This document shows, piece after piece, positions 1 through 11,187 of a DNA stretch of 64,000 nucleotides. The stretch covers positions 248,001 through 312,000 of the forward strand of contig JALLLS010000040.1 of assembly GCA_025094145.1 (NCBI GenBank), written 5' to 3'. Numbering within the stretch: the stretch's first letter is position 1; the number at the start of each line of letters is the position of its first letter. The notes beneath the pieces are model-generated. The model was given only the letters and a program-made list of their open reading frames with translations, ran no database searches and had not been told where the DNA came from. Source of the DNA: Spinellus fusiger. Lineage: Eukaryota > Mucoromycota > Mucoromycetes > Mucorales > Phycomycetaceae. Position numbers and translations under genes: made by a program.

Positions 1-1
1 A

Positions 2-2540
2 CGAAATGTGGAGGCAGCTACTGGCAGTAAATCTGATCCTTATATTCGAGTCATGTCGGGTACTCAGATTCGGGCAAGAACAGAAGTAGTAGATAACAAC
101 CTCAATCCTGAATGGGGTGAATTCTGCTATATACCCATTCATTCTATAAAAGAGGACTTGGTACTAGAGGCTATGGATTGGAATGCAAAAACAAAAGATA
201 AGAATCTGGGTTCTACACTCTTGCGTATGAAGGATCTTATAAAACAGTGTAAGAAAGAAGACGGTGATATATCCCAGATATGGTATGAACCTGCAGTCAA
301 ACGACTTGAAAGGTAAACCTCTTTAAGTTTTATTTATTTTGCTGTGGTGCATATAAACAATAGACTGACTCTTCTCCTAACATAATGTATATAGATCAGA
401 CACATTAAGCATAAGTAACACAAAGTCAAAAGGCACATTAGTATACAGTGCAGAGTTCTTCCCAACATTATCCCTTCCAAAAGCATCCCCTCCAAGAACA
501 CCCATAACAGAAACACCCATAACAGAAGACTTGGAGACTCGAGAAACACCACATCTATTGCACGTTGAGATACCAGAAAGAGACTTAAATGGCGTCCTTA
601 TTAACTATACCCCTGATGATATGATTGATCTCAACTCTTACACTTCTGGTATTGTGATGGTTCGAATCCACGAAGTAAGAATGAACCGTGTGGTAGACGC
701 CTACTGCCAGTTGTTAGTGGATTCCATTATGCCTCAGTTCAAAACATCAAAAAAGAGCGGTGATATTCTCATCTTTAATGAATCCGTGGATGCTTTTGTT
801 AAAGAATCAGACTTCTCACGTGTGACCATTGAGATAAAACCTGCAGACTCTGATGAAAAGGATGATATTAAACTAGGATACTGGGTAGATACAGTCAGTG
901 TCATTCTTCGGCGTATTCAGAATCGACGACGAAAGTGGAAACAACAGGAAGAAGAGCAAGAAGATGGTGAATGGTTTCATCTACTAGGCACAGATGTGCC
1001 TGGTCAAATCAGACTGAGCTTTGACTATACACCTCTACCTAACCTTACATTGAGTCCCGAAGAAAGTTTAGAGAGTAAGTTGGCTGATCTCTGTGGAATC
1101 AAGGAAGTGTCTATGAGAACAGTATTCATGTAGAAGTGCATTTTGATTAGATCAAGGCAATCTTACTGTAACATTGGTCTCTGCTAAGAATCTGATGGCA
1201 GGTGGAAAGTCAGGTAGGCATCACTAGGGAGCTTTTACTGGTCCTGTACTCTAAAAACTGGTATGTTGGATCTAATTAAAAAGAAAATAGGCACAAGTGA
1301 TCCCTATGTTCAGTTCACCGTCAATGGAAAACGTGTCTATAAGAGTGCAGTGGCTAAGAAAACCATCAATCCTACATGGAATAATGAACAATTCACTGTT
1401 CCTATTGTAAGCCATTTAGAATTCAGAAAGATGAGAAACTAATGATGGAAATATGAATAAGCTATCAAGAATCATTACAAGCTTCCGAATTGAAGTATTT
1501 GACTCGAAAACATTTACACCTGATGCATTACTGGGTAAGCTTATAAAACAACATAGTTTTCTCTCTCTATGCATAGAATCCATACACTTCTACGCTTAGT
1601 TGGTATGCTACTTTTGATTCTAAATTTTTCTTTCATTAAAAGGCTCCGGTGGAATTTCTATAAGTGAAGGCTCAGTAGAAAGTTTTGTAGCACGGAATGC
1701 AGACATACCTCTTGATGGTGTTGCAGGTGTTACAGGATCTGTTTGTGTTCGTTTCTTGTGGCAACCTCAACTCCTTACCCGCAAGAAAACACACACATCA
1801 GTTCTTGGAACAGCTCGAACAATGACTTCACAATCGATCCTACAATCTAACACCCGAACAATGTCTATACGTCCTACATTGTTGGACACAACACTCCACT
1901 CTATCCCTAAATCAGTGACAGTGCCAAGCCAAGTACTATTGGAAGAACATGAATATAGCGGAGAAAGAGCAAGAAGTATTCTTTCATATGAGAATCAAGT
2001 GTTTGAAAGCACAGACCACCAACCCATTCACAACAATCCTCCCCTATCTGCTACAGAAACAATGGATTATAATTATCAAGACAGCGACAGTAATAGAGGC
2101 ATGGAGGGTTCAATCTTAGTGCATATTATAGAAGCAAGAGGACTTCGTGGTGTAGATAAGTCAGGAACAAGTGATCCATTTGTACGTGTTCGTATTGGAA
2201 AGCACCACGCCTACAAAAGCAAACACATAAAGAAGTCACTAGCCCCTACATGGTGGGTAGTTATTTTAGAAGAGACTCCTTTAAATAATATACCTCATTC
2301 ACACATACTTTTCAATTTTATAGGAATGAATCCTTCCGCTATGCAGTGACGAGTCAACCTACTATTATTAACTTCAAGGTGAAAGATCACAATCGATTTG
2401 CTCATTCTATAGAGTTGGGTGAATGTCAATGGAATATCTGGAGCTTGATATCTCCTCCTCAATCTATCGCAAGTGATATGTGGCTCTCTCTCTATCCAAC
2501 AGGCAGTGGAGAAATCCATGTAGCCATTGAGTTTTCTTAA
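2..2540 (+). CDS. Tricalbin / extended-synaptotagmin-like multi-C2 protein, C-terminal part (5' end outside window)
   Basis: Spliced model 2-312, 395-1074, 1151-1213, 1291-1406, 1462-1534, 1643-2252, 2324-2540; all six introns have GT..AG ends and the joined frame stays open for 689 residues to TAA. It contains several C2 domains: one at the window edge (GSKSDPYIRV, then LNPEWGE), a divergent one around 640-840, one split by introns at 1151-1406 (KNLMAGGKS, GTSDPYVQF, INPTWNNEQF) and a last one at 2101-2540 (ARGLRGVDKSGTSDPF, LAPTW/NESF). Serial C2 domains of this type are typical of fungal tricalbins, which tether cortical ER to the plasma membrane and bind lipid or calcium; the diagnostic N-terminal membrane hairpin and SMP domain would lie upstream and are not visible. 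The linker at about 1760-2100 is Ser/Thr-rich and probably disordered. Another multi-C2 protein cannot be excluded. Confidence 0.8.
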
Positions 2541-2877
2541 CTGGAATATATCCTTACTTTTTCACTCTCTTATATTTCAATTCAATTAATACTGATTGTA
2601 ATATATGGAAGAGTTACTATCATAAGTTATGAGTTGTGTTAGTACTAATTAAGAAACAGAGCAACTATTGTAATATCCAAAATCTAATCTGATTATCTCA
2701 TCCTCGTGGTATGACCTTATGAACTCTATAGCCAAAGACCTTATACTTTCATCAGAAGAAAAGAAAAAGAAAAATAGATCAAAAAAGTGGATCTCAGTGT
2801 CTTCTACATTCATATAACCAACTAATTATATTAGTTTTAAACACGGTATGGTGTAATTACTTGTATTTGAACTGATA
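2541..2877. other. Intergenic, AT-rich, no gene seen
   Basis: Spacer between the tricalbin stop codon and the Tc1/mariner element. Only short AT-rich runs and stop codons in all frames; probably holds the polyadenylation region of the upstream gene. Confidence 0.6.
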
Positions 2878-2879
2878 TA

Positions 2880-4250
2880 CAGTCCCATGTAATAAATGAT
2901 TAGACAAAAAATCAATTTTAAAAAATAAAAATAAAAAGGTATATCTATCAGTCTAAGATATTCATGATAAAATATTCATGGAATAACATAAGATTTGGAA
3001 TAGTTGTTCTTTAGATGATTATCTACATTTTTTTATTATAATTATATTGTTCAGTGCATTGTAACAAAGTCTTTATTCTTCATCATAGTGGAGCACCTCT
3101 TTGGCATGCCATCCACTAAATTTTCCAGAAATTCATTTGAGATCTTCTCCTATTCACTACGCAAGCATTGTTCAAACTGTTTTGCAATTGGTTATGCTTG
3201 TTCGACGTGGCTCGATCTTCTTCTCAAGATATGCCCAGACATGCTCAATTGGGTTAAGATCTGGACTTTGTGCAGGCCAAAAATCAAAACCTTCAATCAT
3301 ACATCTCTCTTGTTTGTACCATCTACTATACGTTCCTGTGTGGCAAGGAACACCTTTTTCTTGGAAGAGTATGGTCTTCTTGAAGTTATCTTTCAATTTT
3401 TGGAACCAGGAAAGAAAGTATTTGGCAAGTACATTGATATACTTGTCTTGATTAACTGATCTCTCGAAGAGTACAAGAGGTCCTAAACCTCCACGCCAAA
3501 AGCAACCTCAAACCATGACTGAACTCTTGCCATACTTTTATGCTTATTGTATATGACACTCCTCATACCTTTCACCTTTCTTCCTGATCACTCTAGTCCT
3601 TTTACTACTGCCCACAACTGTAAAACGGGACTCATCAGACCAAATAACATTACTCCACCTCTCCACTGACCAATCAGCCTTGTTTTTATACTATTCCAAT
3701 CGTCTTTGCTTGTGAGTAAGTATCATACCAGGTTCTCTTGATGGTGAGCATGAAAAAACCCCGAGTTCATTCATGTATTTTAAAAGTATGCTACGACAAA
3801 TATCCACACCTGTATCATTCATATTTTTCAGATGATATGCAATTGTTTGCATAGGGTTTATGAGAATAGACAAAACGATAGCCAGTTTTGAATTATATGA
3901 AACTTTTTCAGGTCTTCCTGTACACAGTTTGAGTTGAAGTGTGCCTTTGTTTTTATACAATAGAACGATCCTGACCACTGTGCTCTTTGGGATGTCAAGA
4001 TCGTCAGAAATCTCTTGATAAGTAGCATATCTTTTCCATTGTCCAGTGATTTAACCTCTAATAAACATAGCATGCTCTCTTCTTTTGTTAGGACTATCTT
4101 CATGTTCTTGGCTAACAGTTGGCTGAATTTTCATTGCCTGGGGTCATTGTTTGAATAAGTTAGAAAAGAAAAGAAAAAGACCTCTATTTTATTTTATAGA
4201 ATAAAAAATAAAAATTGGCTTGCCGTCTATTGATTTATTACATGGGACTG
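2880..4250 (-). mobile_element. Tc1/mariner-type element with terminal inverted repeats and TA target duplication
   Basis: The left end (CAGTCCCATGTAATAAAT, 2880-2897) is matched as a reverse complement at the right end (4233-4250). The inverted similarity extends inward to roughly 40 bp with mismatches. Both ends are flanked by TA (2878-2879 and 4251-4252), the target duplication of the Tc1/mariner superfamily. The 1371-bp length is normal for the family. The inside carries a minus-strand transposase relic. Confidence 0.88.
3100..4103 (-). pseudogene. Tc1-like transposase, frameshifted relic
   Basis: The minus strand encodes pieces of a Tc1-type transposase in different frames. The N-terminal part is at 3691-4103, with helix-turn-helix-like residues and GRPEKVS. 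The C-terminal catalytic part is at 3172-3396: FWPAQSPDLNPIEHVW contains the last acidic residue (Glu) of the DDE triad in its usual context. The segment between, with the first Asp, is interrupted by stops. The gene is therefore inactive. The apparent plus-strand frames over 3088-3459 are its antisense shadow. Confidence 0.82.
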
Positions 4251-4252
4251 TA

Positions 4253-5205
4253 TTAAATAAAGAGTTAATCTCTATGTTGGTGCGTTATCAGTAAGAAATA
4301 TCTGAAAAAAGAACAGGTGCATGCTGTCTGTCTTCTATTAGAGAGAGAGAACAAGGATTTATTATATCATCTTTGATCTATGATTTTTTTTATTTATCTT
4401 CATGCAGACAATATCGTTTGTCTGTGGTTTTGAGAAGTAAAACCAAAGAGAATATTTTGATAATGAACTTTTGAGGGAAGTCAATTATGTCAATCAATTA
4501 TTTTATTGTAATACAGAGCTTTAGTTGAAAAACGTCAGTTAATTGTTCTGATTTTTTTTTCTGACGATGTGTGCTACTGAATTTTTCCTTTTGCGTATTC
4601 AATTTTCAGGTCTATGCATAATATATAGTAAATCAAATGTGCAAATCGTTGGGGGAAAACTAGCATTGTTATGCATCATTTAAAGAAACACATTGCTCTG
4701 CTTTAGAGAAAAGATGTAGCATCCAAACTAAATTTTTATTGTGTCCACAAAAGATGATTATGTTCAATAAAAAAAATTCAATCATCTAATCTTAGTTTAG
4801 AAACTTGTATGATTGGGTGATATTGAGAATGAACTTTTCGTGAACACAAAATAGATTGGACCAACATGCCCAGAAACTAACAAAGGGTAACTTATAGAAG
4901 CCTATTTCCTATGTAAAAGATATATCATATATTACATACTATGCCTTACTGAATATTCACTATTCATTTTAATGGATCTTTAATATTTAATAAAATTCCC
5001 TAAAAGATATTATTCCTATGTAATATAGATAATTTTTATTTATGAAAATGCTTGTTTAACATATCATAGTGAAGGTTTGTTTCTTTCTATTATATTATTG
5101 TAAATAAAACATCTTATCTTTTTCATAGCTCAATTTCATGAGTGATTGGTCTGGATTTTTTATCTCCATGGTCCAAGACAAAGAATTCTATCAAGATAGA
5201 CTTCT
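4253..5205. other. Intergenic, AT-rich, nothing recognised
   Basis: About 950 bp of AT-rich sequence with no frame above 60 codons that looks coding and no recognisable repeat or RNA gene. Confidence 0.5.
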
Positions 5206-5209
5206 AATC

Positions 5210-5560
5210 CCACAAGTTGAATGAAGCCTCCAAAAAGGCGCCTTATATACGTTTCGTCGTAATTCAAATTTATGACCGGATGTTCGCATCTGTAAGCCCT
5301 TACCGGCGGTCTATAAAGGGATGAATTCACATAGCGATGGAACCACAGTGACTGAGTTGCCTTGTCGAAAATAGTGTCTTACAGAGATTAATGTCAGCAT
5401 TCTGGCCTTGACGTAAGTTGAGGTTAGGAGGTTGTCAAATACTGAGGAAATGCCCGAGGGTAGCAATACAGCAGGGAAAACTCAGAGCATTAAATCAGCT
5501 GTAAGGTGGCACATTGGAGAGGATTTACTTAGTACCTGCCATCATATGCGGGAACTCCCC
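5210..5560. other. GC-richer patch with RNA-like hairpins, unknown
   Basis: This patch differs from its AT-rich surroundings in composition. It has stops in every frame, so it is not coding, but carries strong local pairing: GATG-TTCG-CATC at 5279-5290, a four-base-pair stem closing a UUCG-type loop, and a CTGAG (5442-5446)/CTCAG (5481-5485) stem around a purine-rich loop. It has the look of a structured RNA or a fragment of one, possibly of organellar or bacterial type such as a group II intron, but no diagnostic domain was found. Orientation unknown. Confidence 0.3.
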
Positions 5561-5741
5561 CTTTTATATTTATTTTTTTTACTCCATGGCAAATTTATAC
5601 CTGTTTTGTGAAGTGTTTTTTTAATGATAAAGTTAAACAATACTTCTTTTTGTTTTGTTTATAAGATTCATTACATCTGTTGGATAATAATGTGACCCGA
5701 CAAAAGTAACCGGACGTATTCAAATTTCAGGCTATATCTAC

Positions 5742-6560
5742 TAGACATTATAATATCTTTTTGCATGAGAAAATCTAATAATATACACTTCATTATCACT
5801 TTTTAGATAGTTAGCCTGTAGCATGGGTTTCTGTCAGTTAGTCAACCGAATCTCCAGTGATCACTGGGGAAGGAGAAGGATGGGGATAAACCAGAAGGCT
5901 TGGACCTTTTCTTGGTTCTAGGTGTATCTTTATGTTCTCTTTTGTTCTATCTACAAAAGCACTATGAGAGGGTACTATTTTCCCTTGGAGACATTAGACT
6001 ATGTCCAAAGCCTCAATGTCTTGTCTTTTATACAATTTTGGTTTGAACACCTATTTGAAGAGAGAGAAAGATGAGTATATTTTTTGATATAAAATTAAGA
6101 AGAAATGACCTGAGAAGACCATGACATTTAGCTTTGAGTATTTTTGTTCGTTGATAGGGCCTGAGGTTTTTGACATGTTTAAATATCTTTAAAGGCGAGT
6201 ACTTGCACTCAGGACACAGGCTTAATGTTTTGAATGCATTGATAAGATAGAGTCTGAATCCTTCTTTCTTTAACATTCTCCACATGCCCTTTCCCTTTAT
6301 TGTCATTACTCTGTTAGGATTCGCACCTGGATAACTTGCTACAGGCTCTTCATCAGGCTCTTATAAAAAGCAAATACATTTAAGAACCCTAGGTTGATTC
6401 TATAAGCATAGTGTATCTTTTTTACTTTATTTGTATATTGTTGGCTGTATAACATCTTCAGTTCAGAAAAAATAGATAGAAATGCAGTAAAAAAAAAGAG
6501 AAAATAAATAGCCTTTAATAGCATTGAATGGTATTAGCTACTATTTATCATACATTAATA
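5742..6560 (-). repeat. Dispersed repeat, unit 1: contains the Fanzor/TnpB-like relic
   Basis: Similar by eye to 63293-63810. Matching landmarks in the same order are ACTAGACATTATAATAT, CAGTTAGTCAAC versus CAGTCAACTG, CTTTTGTTCTATCTACAA versus CTTTTGTTATATCTACAA, CCCTTGGAGACATTA versus CCTTGGAGATAATTA, and AATAAATAGCCTTTAATA. The copy at 63 kb lacks the zinc-ribbon segment. The similarity continues on the right into the zinc-knuckle segment near 6690, so the two parts belong to one family. Confidence 0.6.
6028..6306 (-). pseudogene. Fanzor / TnpB-like protein relic (C-terminal zinc-ribbon region)
   Basis: A 92-codon minus-strand frame contains GFRLYLINAFKTLSLCPEC, then VKNLRPYQR and CHGLLR. 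This order (hydrophobic strand, K-T-x3-C-x2-C, RPYQR, CHGLLR) resembles the RuvC/zinc-ribbon C terminus of eukaryotic TnpB homologues (Fanzor) in Mucoromycota. Intact proteins are RNA-guided nucleases carried by transposons. Here the expected second Cys pair and the final Asp-containing motif after CHGLLR are missing, and the upstream RuvC part is not readable, so this is a dead fragment. The assignment rests on motif memory, not on a search; another zinc-ribbon transposon protein is possible. Confidence 0.45.
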
Positions 6561-6599
6561 GGGTTGTGCCATATAAAATCCAGGCAATCTTGCTCAGTG

Positions 6600-6990
6600 T
6601 TAGCCTATATTCTGTACTGATAAAGAGAGTCTTCTAAATAAATGCAAGTGAATGGAGTCATTTCTGTACATTAATCTAACGCAGTAGTGTTTTAGTGTGC
6701 TTATCTTGACATTTTGGTTATTGACTGGGCATGTATTTATAGTCCAACCTAACTGTCCTGTAGGAAGAAGTACTAAGCTTATAGGATTATATGACTGATT
6801 CATCTCACTCATTCTTTGCAGTATGCTACCATTTCTTGGTCATATCACAATGTCACTACTTTCTGTTTAGTGTCTATCATTATTTAGACAGTTACAATGG
6901 CTTTTGTGCAAATGGCCATATCCACAACAGCTTGTATATCTATTTTGAAGATGGTTCACTCAAGAGGCGATTGGGTATATAATTAAGATA
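6600..6990 (-). pseudogene. Zinc-knuckle-containing transposon ORF relic, repeated at 13.1 kb
   Basis: On the minus strand, about 6887-6940 reads SCCGYGHLHKSHCNC, a compact Cys/His cluster of zinc-knuckle type. Downstream, 6600-6812 reads an open stretch containing TGQLGWTINTCPVNNQNVK. The block 6705-6940 is closely matched at 13105-13295, including the Cys/His cluster. It lies directly upstream, in the minus-strand sense, of the zinc-ribbon relic, so both may be parts of one old gene. Stops and frameshifts interrupt it. The family is not recognised with certainty. Confidence 0.4.
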
Positions 6991-7189
6991 AACATACTCG
7001 TTCAAGAAAGTGTGAATACAGCCACACTCAATTGAATTGAATACCTTTGAAAATAAATATCAGGACGAAACAGATAGAACATGTTCAACATTAAATAAAA
7101 CATTTTACATTTGATCTATAGGCTCCAAATTTAAGCATATCAAGTCTCAATATCTTTAATTATAGAAAATAAAATAATAATAATACAGT

Positions 7190-8040
7190 TAATATTTTGT
7201 ATGGCCTTCTTTGGCATCAATGACAGCCTGGCATCCATCTGTAATACTCAGAACTCGTCGTTGTGCAAGTTCAACACTGACTTTCTACATTGATAATATA
7301 TACCCTTCTTTCTTCAATTCATATTTCCAAGGCGTATCAGACATGTTCAATTGAGCTCAAGTCAAGACTTTGTGTGGACTAGTCATCAAAGAACCCTAAT
7401 TTGATGTGTCTCTTTTCACCATCTAGCATAGGCCCCAGTATGACAGCTAGCACCCTTTTATTTTAACAGAAACTCGCTGTTTTCTTTCTAATTCAATTCC
7501 ATGAACCAAAAAGATCAAACTCACCAGCAAAAATTCTGATGTATTCGTCTTAGTTTACACTGCTATCAACAAAGACTAATGAGCCAAATCTATTAGCCTA
7601 ATATCAGATCTAAAACATCACACCATCGCCACCAAACTACATTGTTGGAACAATAGGGTTATAACTATATCTTTCTCTAAATATTTTTAATGACACAGGC
7701 ATCTCTATTATGAAAGGGAATAATGTATGTTGACTCATCAGATTAAATGATACCTCTCCACTAATCACTTGTTCAACTGGCATGTTCCTTACCCCAACAA
7801 AGCTGTTTCTCTTTCTGTGTTTTTCAGTTAAGGCTAGCTTGTGGTCTACAGAAAAGGATACATACTCTAACTGATTACAGTAGCTGATAAGGGTGTCTCT
7901 ACTTATATCAACCTCAAACTTCAATATTCCCAATGTCAGTTGATTGTATGAGGCAAATGGATTCTTTCTAATAACATCTTTCCAGGTGTCTTAAATCCAT
8001 CTCATTCACTATTTAGGGGTTTACATGACTCTCTAAATGC
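7190..8040 (-). pseudogene. Tc1-like transposase relic (family B)
   Basis: The minus strand shows an ordered but broken transposase. 7637-7933 contains ISRDTLISYCNQLEYVSFSVDHKLALTEKHRKR, matching the Tc1 region just before the catalytic core. Frameshifted pieces follow: SFNLMSQHTLF (around the first Asp), a gap, then DLSSIEHVW at about 7330-7380, where the consensus is PDLNPIEHVW. It lies upstream of the zinc-knuckle and zinc-ribbon relics on the same strand. A shortened copy is at 13310-13560. Confidence 0.72.
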
Positions 8041-8369
8041 AATAGTGATCCACACTCTTTGATGTTTCTAACACTACTTTAAACTATAGGCTTTTTCCTC
8101 ACAATCACAGCCAACTCTAATCCAGTCATAAACAGGCAATAAATACCCCAAAATCTTCCATATTTTGTCTTGTCTTATTCCCCACAAATGTAATATTATG
8201 AATATCCATCTGATATAGTGTGTTGACCTAACACTATTGAGAAAGAATAGAGCTTCATACAATAGAAATAAGTCTCTCTTTTCCCTTTTATCACCATGCT
8301 TCCCAACAAATATATATTATTATTATTTACTTTTTTTACTTTTTTTTCATAATCTCTTCTTTCTTATAA

Positions 8370-9440
8370 TGTCTACATCATCCAACACTGCAAACATATT
8401 CACCAAACCCCCTAAGATGTATGGGAAATAGATTTATCCCCGAGAATCACTCAGCTATCATCTATCAGGTACTGGACCTGAGTAGATATCAGGTTGAGAT
8501 ATTTTATATGTTCAACGTGCCTACTTCCACTGTAGGCTACACTGTGAAGCACTAAAAAGAAACCAACCGTATTGAACCCTCACCCAAGAGTGGAGGAAAA
8601 AGAAAACCCGACAACAGAGCTCTCTGTTAGTTGAGAAGAACAGTAATAAGCAACTCCCACCAGACCAAAGTAGCCATCATGGCAAACATAGCCATTAAGG
8701 TATCAAGAGAAACTTTGAGGAAGTATCTGGATGAAATGGATTTTCTCTCATTCAGTCCAGTGATAAAGCCTGTTCTCACCAAAAAATTTGGGGAGACAAG
8801 ACTCCAGTGGGCCTGTGAGCACATTGGTTGGACACATTAACAGTGGCAAGAGGTTGTCTGGTTGGATGAGTCCAGAGTAGAGCTCATGAGCTATAAAAGG
8901 TAATCAAATTCATAAGACGGTATGACACAGCCTTTAATCCCAAGAATGTCCTGGAAACAAGGTAGTTTGGAGGTGGTGGAATGATGGTAGCTGATTCAGT
9001 GAGGAGGGTGTTGGGAGATGGATCAAAGTTAAGGGTAGGATAAACTCCAACAAGTACATCAATGTCTTGGGAGAATTCTACTGCCATGAACTCAAGTAAT
9101 TCTCTCTCATATAAACCCCAGAGTCGGTTACTGTCTACAGGAGAACAATGCTAGACATTATAAGAACAAGCCAACTCAATTAGAGAGTAGTAAATGGTAC
9201 AGTAATTACTCTTTACTGGCCCTTGGAATACTGATCTCAATCATATGGAGCATATATAGACTCACTTAAAAATACAATTAGTAAGGACAGAAAGCTACAT
9301 TTTACCAAATAATAGTTAGGGACTGCCCTGATGCTGAGATGGGGTAAAATATCAAAGGCAATAGACACCCTCATTACCAGCATAGCGCGGAGATGCCAGT
9401 CAGTGATGAATGCCAAAAACTGATAGTGGTTACTAAGTAA
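8370..9440 (+). pseudogene. Tc1-like transposase relic (family C)
   Basis: The plus strand carries a Tc1-type transposase broken by stops and shifts. The readable middle at 8631-8840 contains VSRETLRKYLDEMDFLSFSPVIKPVLTKK and LQWACEHIGW. Later, YWPLEY-like and PNQLN-like remnants around 9200-9260 sit where the catalytic Asp-to-Glu stretch should be. The closest relative in the window is 35000-36090, with the same order and many identical stretches such as TTTTACGTCTTTAG near the right end. Inactive. Confidence 0.75.
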
Positions 9441-9614
9441 CTTTGTAATAAAAACCTTTTTTATTCATTTTAAACACTACTATATGTATTGAATATTTTA
9501 CGTCTTTAGCTAATGAATCCATAAATTTATAACACTATTAAAATAAACTACAAAACTAAAAAAAGATATCTACATTTGAAAATGTCCGGTTACTTGTTGA
9601 GGGTCACTTTATTA

Positions 9615-10755
9615 TGAAGCTTCTGGATACATGAATAGAATTCTAACAAGTCCTATAGATATTGTAGAACTTTGATATAAACAAAATATGTTATGCTGAT
9701 AGTGTTTAACTTTAGGGTTTATACGTCCTTTATATAAAAAAGGCCATTGACTTTATAGAGACTTAAATAATACAATCACTTACACGCAAAAATTGAGAAC
9801 ATATGTATATTCTTAACATAAGTCGTAAGTCCAGTAGTTTACTAAAAAGTAACCTCTGTCGCTATGGTTATATTAAGAGAGGGCTCCTTACATTCAATTG
9901 GAAAAAATAAAAAGACATCAAGTTAAGCAAGATATATTATCAGTATTACTCTTACACGATATTTAGGAAACGATCCAAAAATAATAATCATAGAGATCAA
10001 GTATCGACAGGCTTTCATTAATGTGGAAGAAGCACTTGCTATTGTTACTACTTTTAAAAATCTCTAGCCTAGAAAATATCCAAAGAAAAAAAACTCCTAT
10101 TGCTTTAAAGTATGAAGCTGCCGTACAAACCATGACACAGACTATTACTGTTACAACTATGATATGACGAACATCTACTTGTCGAAGATGATCATACAAC
10201 ACTATCAAGATAAAGTATATATAAAAAAGAGAATATGTGTTTAAAAGATTCTTGATTCTTTCTTTTGGTCACTTTATTTCAATGATTATATTGTGCAAGG
10301 GTAAACTGTTTAAATATTATACCTTTATTTATGGTGAATGAAAGAAAACACAATAATTATATTCAATAATTATATCTAATATTGTAGCTATATCTATTCT
10401 TATTTCATGTAGCTGATAATATTGTTTTAAGAGGATGAATAATAATCATACATCAACATTCTTTTTTACCCTTCAGTACTATTTCATTCACTTATGGAAA
10501 GTCTAAAGTAATTAATAATGTTAAAGCATAGTATGTGAACAAAGAAGATCACTTTAAATTTGAGATATACAAAAGACAGTGGACTCCCAGATAATCATCA
10601 TCAAACTATACCTGTTAAGAACTTGAAGGTACTGCTATTGTCCATTAAACTATTTGTTAAATGAAGTGGTAAACATACAGAATAAATATTCTCACCTTAT
10701 TGCTTTTGATTAAATAAACCTTTCTTTTCTTTTCTCTTTGTTTCTATTTTCTACA
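9615..10755. other. Intergenic, AT-rich, with promoter region of the next gene
   Basis: No convincing gene. An 81-codon hydrophobic minus-strand frame at 9963-10208 has no recognisable motif and is not called. The last 40 bp before the ATG at 10756 are a pyrimidine-rich tract (CCTTTCTTTTCTTTTCTC), as often seen at fungal transcription starts. Confidence 0.5.
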
Positions 10756-11187
10756 ATGCCTTATGTCCATTCAAACTCTATATCTTCTGCAAATTCGCAG
10801 CAGTCAATGTTCTATAGACTTAGGGTTGTGATGAATAAATATCAAAATATTATTATGAAAGAATGCTCTTCCGATTCTTTATATTATGAGATCCGTGAAC
10901 ATATACATTTTATGCTATTAGAGGGTATCCGTGGTTCAGATCTTCCTAGCTCAGGTTATAGAATCTCTGAATACGATGTTTACTTATGGGGAATGGATGA
11001 AGTGTTTGCTTGCGCCCTTGAAGACCTTATAGGCTCTCTGCCATATGAAAACACAATTCACTTGAAGATGACTGAAGATAAAACCAGAAAATTCCAAGAA
11101 GCACTTTGTAAGTTCCGTCAAGTACTGTGCAACCAAGAATGTTATTATGATCGTGAAAGGGTTGAGAATTTACTTGGACTCACTTAG
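10756..11187 (+). CDS. Hypothetical protein, 143 aa
   Basis: A single open exon from ATG 10756 to TAG. The start was chosen because it follows a pyrimidine-rich tract and an A-rich context (CTACAATG). The protein is soluble-looking and mixed alpha/acidic: a Ser-rich N terminus (residues 1-20), a Tyr/Cys-containing middle (SDSLYYEIREHIHFMLLEGI), and a charged C-terminal helix (MTEDKTRKFQEALCKFRQ). No signal peptide, membrane segment or known domain is seen. Its codon use looks coding, unlike the stop-rich surroundings, and it stands alone between transposon relics. Function unknown. Confidence 0.6.
   Translation: MPYVHSNSISSANSQQSMFYRLRVVMNKYQNIIMKECSSDSLYYEIREHIHFMLLEGIRGSDLPSSGYRISEYDVYLWGMDEVFACALEDLIGSLPYENTIHLKMTEDKTRKFQEALCKFRQVLCNQECYYDRERVENLLGLT

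Larger units (their letters stand above)
5685..9614. mobile_element. Composite or nested DNA transposon with about 45-bp outer inverted repeats
   Basis: The left end 5685-5730 (TAATAATGTGACCC, then GTAACCGGAC, then TTCAAAT) is the reverse complement, with mismatches, of 9572-9614. Going left to right the interior holds a Fanzor/TnpB-like relic (-), a zinc-knuckle repeat (-), a Tc1 transposase relic (-) and a second, different Tc1 transposase relic (+). The outer repeats probably belong to the plus-strand Tc1 family, because the related copy at about 34950-36250 has only about 80 bp between its left end and its transposase. If so, about 2.6 kb (about 5742-8330) is inserted cargo or a nested element. 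Confidence 0.6.

Noticed and set aside
3088..3459. Plus-strand frames of 116-123 codons
   Set aside because: They are antisense to the Tc1 transposase C terminus, where the minus strand gives the catalytic PDLNPIEHVW motif.
5210..5560. Definite group II intron call
   Set aside because: No domain V hairpin, no GTGCG-type 5' end and no intron-encoded reverse transcriptase could be found, so only an unknown RNA-like patch is reported.
9963..10208. Hydrophobic 81-codon minus-strand frame as a membrane protein
   Set aside because: AT-rich sequence easily gives Ile/Phe/Leu codons; no motif, no good start context, no neighbour support.
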